Origin: Fulvivirga sp.
GTDB taxonomy: Bacteria > Bacteroidota > Bacteroidia > Cytophagales > Cyclobacteriaceae
NCBI GenBank assembly: GCA_028280565.1
Contig: JANQLQ010000233.1
Location: 1-64,000 of the forward strand
Length of the DNA stretch: 64,000 bases
Direction of reading: 5' to 3'
Each line of letters begins with the position of its first letter. Position 1 is the first letter of the stretch. Below, piece after piece: positions 26,780-34,026 of this stretch. Made by a program: the position numbers and the translations under genes. The notes beneath the pieces are model-generated. The model was not told the origin of the DNA and did not search any database. It worked only from the letters and a program-made list of their open reading frames with translations.

Positions 26780-27029
26780 CCAGGGTATTTCTCCCAGCCG
26801 TTCTGCAGCCAAAAAAATCAAAACAGTCGCTTGCGTTTCGCGAGTGACCGCTATCATTGAGACCTCCGGCCGACTTCTCTGTTCTTCTGCCCTGGTCGTA
26901 GGTTAAGCGCAGCGGTCCTACGACCTACCATTGGGGTAGAGCATCCGCTCGATCTTTCTCGCCAATGACAGCCTGTTTAAAAAGGAAAGAACCATTCTCT
27001 GAACAGCACATCCCGCGAAAAAAACATCA

Positions 27030-27267
27030 ACTGGCACAAGTTTGCAACTTGTGACTGCTTTATGACCCCTAGGGTTTTCAACCCGGCCTACTTTTGCCGA
27101 AACTTCCACTAAAATGGTGGTAGATTACACTACCGTGAAAGCGACAAAATGAAGTTTGGTTTAATCGTGTATTATATTCTACATGTATTTGTTTAGTTTC
27201 TTACGCATTTTGCCGAGTCGAAGACTCTCGTTTTCATCTTTAAAGCACAAGTCGCAGACTTGCGCTA
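27030..27267. mobile_element. MITE-like element, copy 2
   Basis: Second copy of the element at 25949-26186 in the same orientation, with the same inverted ends (CTGGCACAAGTTTGCAACTT at the left, GTCGCAGACTTGCGCTAG at the right). Together the copies bracket an 843-bp segment carrying the XRE gene. Confidence 0.75.
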
Positions 27268-27324
27268 GGGAAAGCTAGGGTTCTACTGGGTACGGCATGA
27301 TATTTATGAGTATTTGCTATTGTT

Positions 27325-27490
27325 GAGTGGTACAGTGCGATTGCTGGGTGGTACAGAATGATTTTTTAGTGGTACAATGCGATTCCTAAGCGGTGCAGAA
27401 TGATTTTTAGGTGGTACAATGCGATTCCTAGGCGGTACAGAATGATTTTTAGGTGGTACAATGCGATTCCTAAGCGGTACAGAATGATTC
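27325..27490. repeat. 42-bp tandem repeat made of two related 21-bp halves
   Basis: About four copies of a unit with halves of the form GTGGTACAATGCGATTCCTA and GCGGTACAGAATGATTTTTA. The array ends in a palindrome, GGTACAGAAT-G-ATTCTGTACC, at about 27475-27495. A minus-strand frame through it would encode a seven-residue repeat, but I do not regard that as a gene. Confidence 0.8.
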
Positions 27491-27499
27491 TGTACCGGG

Positions 27500-27880
27500 T
27501 ACCAGCGATCCTGTACAATGTTTTGACCTATAAATATTGGTTTGTGTAAATTCAGGATAAGCAAAATGATATTTTTTCGCTGGTTTACCGGTTATTCGAG
27601 CCTGTCATAAGAGGCAGTCTCAAGGGATTTTTACTGTGCTTGGCAATGAGTAGGGAAAAGCCGTACTATATATTTCATTATTTAGAGCCCAAGGGTTGTG
27701 AGAGAGCATGCTCATTTCAACCCATTGTGTCTACTGCTCATAAGCTGAAATAGGTCAAACTATAGAAATCAATCGAACATCGATCTATGGGACCAGTGAC
27801 CATTCATGAACCTGGAGACCGAACCATGGTGATATCGGATCATAGCGAAATAGTCCATGGTCAACTCATAATGGCATAAT
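27500..27880. other. intergenic, nothing recognised
   Basis: No gene, hairpin or repeat that I can support. The stretch lies between the 42-bp repeat array and the terminator of the flippase unit. Confidence 0.5.
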
Positions 27881-27917
27881 AAAAAAACAGGTATTCACCT
27901 CCCAGTTGAATACCTGT
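27881..27917 (-). terminator. intrinsic terminator of the STAS-flippase unit
   Basis: Perfect 11-bp stem ACAGGTATTCA with TGAATACCTGT (27887-27897 and 27907-27917), loop of nine. On the minus strand it is followed by a run of seven T. It lies about 240 bp past the flippase stop. The plus strand has a weaker T/A tail. Confidence 0.8.
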
Positions 27918-28158
27918 AAAAATGAGTGTCATACCCGGCCACCTTTCTACTCATTGTACCATTACCACTCCTTGGCTGAGTATACACTCCTTGACCACTC
28001 CGCACAATACGTTATTCTAACCCACTTTGGCAATGAGTTCTGCTTCACCGTCCGTTCGACCTCTAACTCATTGACCTCCATCTCCTTCACTGTGCTGACC
28101 CTAAGGTATAGGGTCTTACCGCGCCTTTTTTTTGTTTTCGACCAATGGTAGCTGACGG

Positions 28159-29463
28159 TCAGTGAATTGATGTTTTCTTTAGATGACTTGAAATATCTTT
28201 CTCCCAAGGTTTCGCTACATCGTATTTCGTGGCCTGGTAGATCCACTGGCTGACCAGCGCCAATCCCATAAAAAGGACCTGTACGTCAATCAATTGGTGA
28301 AAGCTATCGTGATAAGCCAATAAACAGATCGATTGTGCAACCGCCATGGCGCCGGTGATCAGTACAGGCTTGTAGTTGCCCAAAGAAAGGTGGTAATAGC
28401 TGAATACATTGGCCACAGCAAAAAGACCCGTGGCCAGTCCATATTTCCAGAGGTAAGCCCCTATGGCTGTATACTCTTCCCCAAAGACCAGGACCACCAG
28501 CATGTCTCCCATGAAATAACAACTGAGCACGGCAAACGCAACGAACAAAGAAATATACATCACGTACCGGGTGAGCAGGTGTTCATAGGGTTGTCCTTTT
28601 TTCTTTCGGTTGATCACACTGGGTAACAAAAGCATCACGAACATCCAGGTCACAAAATAGATCATCCGCCCGATGAAGGAAAGCGAGGTGTAGTACCCTG
28701 CCTCCAGCGGGGTAAATGAATGCTTGACCAAGAGTATATCGAAATAGTTGATGACGATCTGTACCGCCTCGTACCCCGCCGTAAATAGAAAAAAGTAGAG
28801 GATCGGTTTTTTAACATCCCCCAAGGCTTGCCATCGAAAACGGAAGGATACCCAGCCTGAACTGAAACATGCTATGGCAATGGAAAAGGCAATACCCAAC
28901 GCCACAGCAATGCCCGCGGGCACGCCAAACACCAGCAATAGTACAAACGTAAGAATGACCCTACCCAGCATTTCTACCTGGTAGGAAGCCGATAAAGGGA
29001 GGAATCTCTCTTTCCCTTGGATCAGGCCACGTTGCACGCTTAACAAAAAATAGAAAGGAATACCCAAGGCAAAGCTCCTTACCACCCAAGGCGAGGAGAG
29101 CTGGAAGAAACTCGTTAATCTCCCTGCCCCAAACCATAGGAAAAGGGCCAGTAACGTGCCGGTAAGGACACTGATCAACGCGATCCACCCGCTAAACGCT
29201 TGCTCCGCTTCGTTGTCCAGGTCTACAACATATTTGGCAGATACGATTTGGAAAGTCATGCCCAAAAAGGACAGGAGCAACAGGAGATTCACGAGCAGTC
29301 CTGTTTCTGCAAAAATTTCAGGCCCTACCTCTCTTCCTAGCCATACATTATATCCATAATTACCGGCATTCACCATCATGGAACTCACCATAAAAATGAC
29401 AGCCGGGGTCAGTATGCCACCTTTAAAGCTCCAAAATGAGCTCTTATTCCGTAATGAAAACAT
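28159..29463 (-). CDS. polysaccharide flippase (Wzx/MOP-type)
   Basis: A 434-residue multi-pass protein with about 12 hydrophobic helices, a charged start, and the spacing of oligosaccharide flippases of the MOP superfamily (motifs include GYNVWLGREVGPE near the first two helices and a basic loop RKKKGQPYEHL between later helices). Members flip undecaprenyl-pyrophosphate-linked glycans from the cytoplasmic to the periplasmic face. Its start overlaps the end of the STAS gene by 20 bp, so they are translated from one mRNA. It fits the surrounding transferases as the export step of one glycan. Confidence 0.85.
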   Translation of the reverse strand: MFSLRNKSSFWSFKGGILTPAVIFMVSSMMVNAGNYGYNVWLGREVGPEIFAETGLLVNLLLLLSFLGMTFQIVSAKYVVDLDNEAEQAFSGWIALISVLTGTLLALFLWFGAGRLTSFFQLSSPWVVRSFALGIPFYFLLSVQRGLIQGKERFLPLSASYQVEMLGRVILTFVLLLVFGVPAGIAVALGIAFSIAIACFSSGWVSFRFRWQALGDVKKPILYFFLFTAGYEAVQIVINYFDILLVKHSFTPLEAGYYTSLSFIGRMIYFVTWMFVMLLLPSVINRKKKGQPYEHLLTRYVMYISLFVAFAVLSCYFMGDMLVVLVFGEEYTAIGAYLWKYGLATGLFAVANVFSYYHLSLGNYKPVLITGAMAVAQSICLLAYHDSFHQLIDVQVLFMGLALVSQWIYQATKYDVAKPWEKDISSHLKKTSIH

Positions 29464-29758
29464 CGTGAAAATGAGTTAGATCCACTAAATGTACCAAGCG
29501 TTGATCAACACAATTAATATAGGAGAGCTTCTTATTGAGCCTATTGGCGTTCATGTGCATGTGAATGAGTGCGTTAAAACCCGCCAAATCAATTTTTTCG
29601 ATGTTTTTAAGGCACACCTTAATAATGGTTGCCTGGTTCATTTGATCCCGTAACCAATGACATATCATCGGTACATTATCAGCCGTAATAGGGCCGTTCA
29701 TTTTTAAATTCAATTCCTCCAATTCCAGTTCTTGTTCACTTCCGGTCCTTGCTTCCAT
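29444..29758 (-). CDS. STAS-domain protein (anti-sigma-antagonist type)
   Basis: A 104-residue protein almost entirely occupied by a STAS fold (about 12-100): an LKMNGPITADN strand-turn, a KNIEKIDLAGFNALIHMHMNANR helix region and the final LVDLTHFHDVF. The phosphorylated Ser of SpoIIAA is normally in a D-S-S/T-G motif; here the equivalent place reads DLAG, without a Ser or Thr. Classical phosphorylation by an anti-sigma kinase is therefore unlikely. It may bind a partner directly, perhaps the flippase it is co-translated with or a regulator of polymer export. Confidence 0.7.
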   Translation of the reverse strand: MEARTGSEQELELEELNLKMNGPITADNVPMICHWLRDQMNQATIIKVCLKNIEKIDLAGFNALIHMHMNANRLNKKLSYINCVDQRLVHLVDLTHFHDVFITE

Positions 29759-29974
29759 AATATTTTGAATGATTAGTCGTCAAATCTATCATTTTGATAA
29801 CCTGGGATGTGATTATTTCGATCATTGGTATCAATATGAAGGTGAATGGCCCCAGGATATGGGGCACTTCCCCAGTAGTAGGCTCTATGGGATTATTGGC
29901 ATGGATGACAACCAAAGGACATCCCCGGGCAGCAATTCGCAAGATGAAGCCTGCACCTCCTCTCTTTAAGACTG

Positions 29975-30023
29975 CCATTCATCGAAATATATCCTAAACC
30001 TCTTACAAGCCAGTTAATTTTAG
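29975..30023 (+). promoter_or_regulatory. shared CCAYTCATCGAAA box plus -7 element, copy C
   Basis: CCATTCATCGAAA at 29975-29987 and TAATTTTAG at 30015-30023, start-to-start distance 40 bp, as in copy B. The ATG of the TPR/barrel gene follows at 30046. Confidence 0.6.
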
Positions 30024-30045
30024 TGCACGATAATTAAAGACGGGT

Positions 30046-32163
30046 ATGACGAAGGGAAGACATTGCGTAGCATCACAATTCTTAAAGGGTGTGTTTACAA
30101 CACTCATTTTTTTCACCATCCACTGCCTCTTACCTCCTGGCCTGCATGCGCAATCCCCTATGCAGGCGGGTTTTGGTATGTTAGAAAAGGGAGAGTTTCA
30201 ACAAGCCAAAGTTTTCTTTGCCGAATATTTGGAGAAAGACCCCGGTAACCCGACCGCCTTGGTGTGCTACGGGCGAGCTACGGGCCTTTCGGGCAATGTA
30301 CAAGAGGCGCAAGAAGTATTCCAGGGGTTGCTAGAAAAAGATCCTGCCAACGAGGAGTTCCTGCTCAACATGGCGGAATCACATCTTTGGGGAGGTGACG
30401 GGAGTAGCGCAGCAACGGTCTACCAAGGGATCCTAGCCAATAATGACCAGAATTTCGTAGCGCTGATGGGATATGCCAACAGCATGTCTGCACAAAAGAA
30501 TTATGCCGAGGCTTACGATTATATCCAGCGTGCCCTCCGGGTGAACCCTGGCAACGAACAAGCCTTGATCTCTCAAAAATATATCCGCTTGGGGCTGGCC
30601 AATTACCTCGCTGCCCAGGAGGGCGACTATGAAAAAGCGAAAAGCATTGTTGACCTTAACTTACAAAGCAATGCCGAGGACCAAGAGTCGCTCATGCTGA
30701 AAGCTACGATACACCTGCTGGAGGGCGAGTTCAAGAACGCACGCAACATTTACCAGCATGAGATCAAAAAACCGCTGGATGCCTACGTTGGGTGGAGCGT
30801 AGCAGAGCATTTTTTAGGGCAGGATGAGAAGGCCCTGATGGTGGTAGAGGAGGGTTTACTGGAAGTCTCACAAAATGGCGACCCACAAGAGCTGCTGAAA
30901 ATGAAACTCCAATATGTAACGGTATTGCTATGGAACAACCGGCTGAAAGAGGCGGATGAGTATGTAAAACAAGTCAGCAAAGAAAACCCCGATAACAAAG
31001 AAGTATTAGCCTCACAGGCGGAAGTATTGATCTACCTGTCTGACTATGCCAAGGGAGTACAAAAATATCAACAGTTTTTAGGACGCGACTCCAGTTCTTT
31101 TAAGGGGAATCTAGGGATGGCGGATGCGCACCATGCTTTAGGGCTGGATGACCTGGCCTACGAGGGAGCATTCAAAACATTGGTTTATTTCCCGGGTCAA
31201 AAAGATGTCCTTGGCTTTATAGAACGCCTCAATAATAGTCATGCCCCGGCGGCCAGCTTGGAAGGTTATCTATCCGAAACCAGTGACGGAAGCTGGAGAA
31301 GGCGCCTCACGGCTGAAGGCTCCCTGGGTATCAACGCGCTACTGAAAGTATGGATGGGTGCGACACATGAAATATTTGGAGACGCCCTCGGCGAGGGAGA
31401 AGCCGAAACCCGTTCGTTTAAACTGGGGGGATCCTATGTGCTTAATCAAAAAATTGGCGTTAAAGCGGTGGTTGACGTAGCCAGTTCCAATTCTCCCAAC
31501 ATAGATTTTAATTATGTTAACTATGACTTTCAATTGTCTTACCGGGTGAATAAAAATCAACAGCTCGTCTTCTCCCACATGAGGGAGCTACAAAACTTCA
31601 ATAAGGCCTTGCTGGAAAGGAACATTATGATGGATCATTTCATAATCAAGAATATCGCCTTTTGGAAGCTACCTAAGATAGGATGGTATTCAGAGTACTA
31701 CTACAGCAATTTCAGTGATGGCAACAGCAGGTCCCTCCTTTTTACATCGGTGTACCGGAATTTGTTGGATAAGCCCTTGTTGAAGACAGGTATCAATTAC
31801 TCTACGATGAGCTTTTCAGAAACCAAGGCAGAACAATATTATAGCCCGAGTATTTTTCACAATTTTGAGTGGTTTGCAGGTTTCAAGAAAGACGAGACGA
31901 AAAAGTTCAAGCTAGGGATAAGTGCCGACGCAGCCATTGGTTATCAACTCAGTGATGGTCAAGGCCAGCCTGCCTGGCGAACCAGCTTCGAGGTGAGAAA
32001 AGAGCTCAACCGGTGGCTTATACGATTACACGGACAGTACAGCTCTATATCGGCGGTAAGCAACAATGGTTTCAGCTTTTCAGGAATTGGCTTAACGATA
32101 AGGTACCAATTGGGTGAAAAGCCGGTTTTCTACGAACGTTACAGGAAAAAATACAGTCGTTAA
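30046..32163 (+). CDS. TPR protein with YaiO-type outer-membrane barrel
   Basis: A 705-residue secreted protein: signal peptide (about 10-35), roughly nine TPR units (about 40-400, for example FQQAKVFFAEYLEKDPGNPTAL written with usual TPR spacing), then a C-terminal barrel of about 280 residues (about 420-705) with the regular aromatic strands of the YaiO family. TPR-plus-barrel architecture is shared by polysaccharide export porins such as PgaA, BcsC and AlgK/AlgE pairs, so an export role for the polymer made by the neighbouring genes is the natural inference. It ends by overlapping the convergent LytTR gene by four bases. Confidence 0.8.
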   Translation: MTKGRHCVASQFLKGVFTTLIFFTIHCLLPPGLHAQSPMQAGFGMLEKGEFQQAKVFFAEYLEKDPGNPTALVCYGRATGLSGNVQEAQEVFQGLLEKDPANEEFLLNMAESHLWGGDGSSAATVYQGILANNDQNFVALMGYANSMSAQKNYAEAYDYIQRALRVNPGNEQALISQKYIRLGLANYLAAQEGDYEKAKSIVDLNLQSNAEDQESLMLKATIHLLEGEFKNARNIYQHEIKKPLDAYVGWSVAEHFLGQDEKALMVVEEGLLEVSQNGDPQELLKMKLQYVTVLLWNNRLKEADEYVKQVSKENPDNKEVLASQAEVLIYLSDYAKGVQKYQQFLGRDSSSFKGNLGMADAHHALGLDDLAYEGAFKTLVYFPGQKDVLGFIERLNNSHAPAASLEGYLSETSDGSWRRRLTAEGSLGINALLKVWMGATHEIFGDALGEGEAETRSFKLGGSYVLNQKIGVKAVVDVASSNSPNIDFNYVNYDFQLSYRVNKNQQLVFSHMRELQNFNKALLERNIMMDHFIIKNIAFWKLPKIGWYSEYYYSNFSDGNSRSLLFTSVYRNLLDKPLLKTGINYSTMSFSETKAEQYYSPSIFHNFEWFAGFKKDETKKFKLGISADAAIGYQLSDGQGQPAWRTSFEVRKELNRWLIRLHGQYSSISAVSNNGFSFSGIGLTIRYQLGEKPVFYERYRKKYSR

Positions 32164-32885
32164 ATCATATTTAAACGGCCCAGCAGGTTGTTTTTTTGCC
32201 CGCGGCTTATAGGTATGACCAGGTCGCCGATCAATAAGTTATTTTCTTCTATATCGACGATCTTATCAATGTTAACGATGTACGACCGGTGAACTTTCAC
32301 AAACGTTGAAGGATCAAGCCTGGATTCAATATTCTTTATCGTAGAATGAACGATGTATCCCTTGTCCTTAGTTTTAAATAGCACATAGTCTCCTTTCGCT
32401 TCTACAAACAAAATATCTTTGGGGACAATACGCACCAACCGTGAATTTACTTTAACAAAAAGGCTATCGGAATTAAAGAAATTACCCTCGTCATTTTTAA
32501 GTGAAGTAACATTGCGATGGTTGTTCACAGCGATCTCTAACCCGGCATTGATGTCTTTGATGCCATAAGGCTTTACGATGTACCCATACGGACTGTGGGA
32601 TGTCGCACTTTTGATCGTGTCTGCATCGGCCAAGGCAGTAGTAAACACAAAAGGGACACGGTAATCCGTTTTCAGAAGCTCCGCGACATCTATACCATTC
32701 TTATCCCCTTTAAGCTGGATATCCAATAGTGCTATTTCCACATCACTTTGTTCCATGATCCTTTTCACATGATCATAGGATTCTGCCACTCCTACTACCT
32801 CATGATTAAGGATCTCCAATATCTCACATAACGATTCCGCTATCTTGGCGTCATCTTCTACCACTAATACCTTGTACGAATCCAT
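32160..32885 (-). CDS. LytTR-type response regulator
   Basis: A 241-residue two-component regulator: receiver domain (about 4-120; acidic pair ED-D at 10-12, phospho-acceptor Asp55 in LLDIQLKG, conserved Thr and Lys in FTTALA and VKPYG) and a LytTR DNA-binding domain (about 140-238, ending with the RSYIVNIDKIVDI pattern). It is the last gene of the FIST-kinase operon, 69 bp after the receiver/kinase gene. LytTR proteins bind direct repeats upstream of promoters. The shared box before three neighbouring operons is a possible target, though this is untested. Confidence 0.9.
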   Translation of the reverse strand: MDSYKVLVVEDDAKIAESLCEILEILNHEVVGVAESYDHVKRIMEQSDVEIALLDIQLKGDKNGIDVAELLKTDYRVPFVFTTALADADTIKSATSHSPYGYIVKPYGIKDINAGLEIAVNNHRNVTSLKNDEGNFFNSDSLFVKVNSRLVRIVPKDILFVEAKGDYVLFKTKDKGYIVHSTIKNIESRLDPSTFVKVHRSYIVNIDKIVDIEENNLLIGDLVIPISRGQKNNLLGRLNMI

Positions 32886-32954
32886 AAGAAAATATTACTC
32901 TTTTGTATAAACCAGCTAATTAGATACCTCACTATTTATGAAGTTGGTAATTTT

Positions 32955-34022
32955 TTATTTCAATAGCAAGATAACGCTGGTACCTTTATTTTTGTTTGAA
33001 GTAATTACCATGGAATTGCCAGTACTATGTAATAAAGACTTCACGACATAAAGTCCGTATTTCCCGTCGGTTGGATTTTTGATCGATTGATCACAATTGA
33101 ATTCTTCCATTAATCCTGGGGCCATACCATCACCCGCATCTGATATGGTTAGCTTGAGAGCATCCCCAAGGTCCTCCCCTTCTACGGAAACCAAGGTGCC
33201 TTTTGTTGAAAATTTAAACGCATTGAAAAAAAGCTCCGAAATGATCATTTTGAAGGTTGTCCCCGGTATGTTAATGCTGAATTCCGGGATTTCTCTTAGA
33301 AAGATATCCTCTACGCGATCACAATTCGTGGCCGTATCCTTGAGTACCGATCTTATAATGCTTTCAATATGGGAAGTGGAGCCTTTTGTTAGCTTGTCCA
33401 GGATGCGCTTATCATGGGTAGATAGTTCTATGGCCTGGGTAGCCGCCACGTTACGGGTAGTTCGTTCTATCTTATCCAAGGAAACATTGAGCCTGTGTAC
33501 AAATTCGATGATCTCTTCCTGGGTGTAATCATTAAAATGCTTGATCAGGTTTGCGGAAAAGGCCCTCAAACCTTGTATCGGTTCCATTATATTTTTATTG
33601 ATCACCTTTTGCTGGAAGAGGTCTACAACGGCGCTGTTCTCTTTTTCGCGTTCCTCTTGTATACTCAGCCGGGTCTCAATGGCCTTGTAAAGGTCCTTCG
33701 CTTTAAACGGCTTCACTAAGTAGTCATCGGCTCCTAGGTTCATTCCTTTGCGTATATCGTCTTTTTGCGATAGTGCTGTAAGGAAGATAAACGGGACATT
33801 GGCATATCCCTTATTATTTCGGATCGCTGTTAGCACATCATGACCATTCATACCCGGCATCATAATGTCACATAAGATAAGGTCCGGTTTATTTTCCAAG
33901 GCATATCGCAAGCCGCTATCTCCATTTTCGGCCTCTAGTACCCCGTAGCCTTTGAGCTCCAAAAGTTCTGCTACACTTTCCCTAATGTTCATTTCGTCTT
34001 CGATGATCAGTATCTGTTTCAT
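32955..34022 (-). CDS. receiver domain fused to a degenerate histidine-kinase module
   Basis: A 355-residue protein. An intact receiver (about 1-120; Asp52 in CDIMMPG, Lys in VKPFK) is joined by a coiled coil to a DHp-like helix pair and a HATPase_c domain (about 235-355; N-box LFFNAFKFS, G-box DAGDGMA, final GLYVVK). Where an H-box His should stand (pattern HxxxxP) the sequence reads KNIMEP, with Lys143 in the His position; the DNA supports this reading. It may therefore be a pseudokinase or a phosphatase/adaptor whose output is controlled by its receiver. It starts 4 bp after the PAS/GAF kinase. Confidence 0.82.
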   Translation of the reverse strand: MKQILIIEDEMNIRESVAELLELKGYGVLEAENGDSGLRYALENKPDLILCDIMMPGMNGHDVLTAIRNNKGYANVPFIFLTALSQKDDIRKGMNLGADDYLVKPFKAKDLYKAIETRLSIQEEREKENSAVVDLFQQKVINKNIMEPIQGLRAFSANLIKHFNDYTQEEIIEFVHRLNVSLDKIERTTRNVAATQAIELSTHDKRILDKLTKGSTSHIESIIRSVLKDTATNCDRVEDIFLREIPEFSINIPGTTFKMIISELFFNAFKFSTKGTLVSVEGEDLGDALKLTISDAGDGMAPGLMEEFNCDQSIKNPTDGKYGLYVVKSLLHSTGNSMVITSNKNKGTSVILLLK

Positions 34023-34026
34023 AGCC

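Noticed and set aside
27304..27564. 86-codon minus-strand frame with a seven-residue repeat
   Set aside because: The periodicity comes from the underlying 42-bp tandem repeat; no signal, start context or homology pattern supports a protein.
27962..28246. 94-codon minus-strand frame past the flippase
   Set aside because: It overlaps the flippase end by 88 bp, lies before the operon terminator, and has no recognisable feature.
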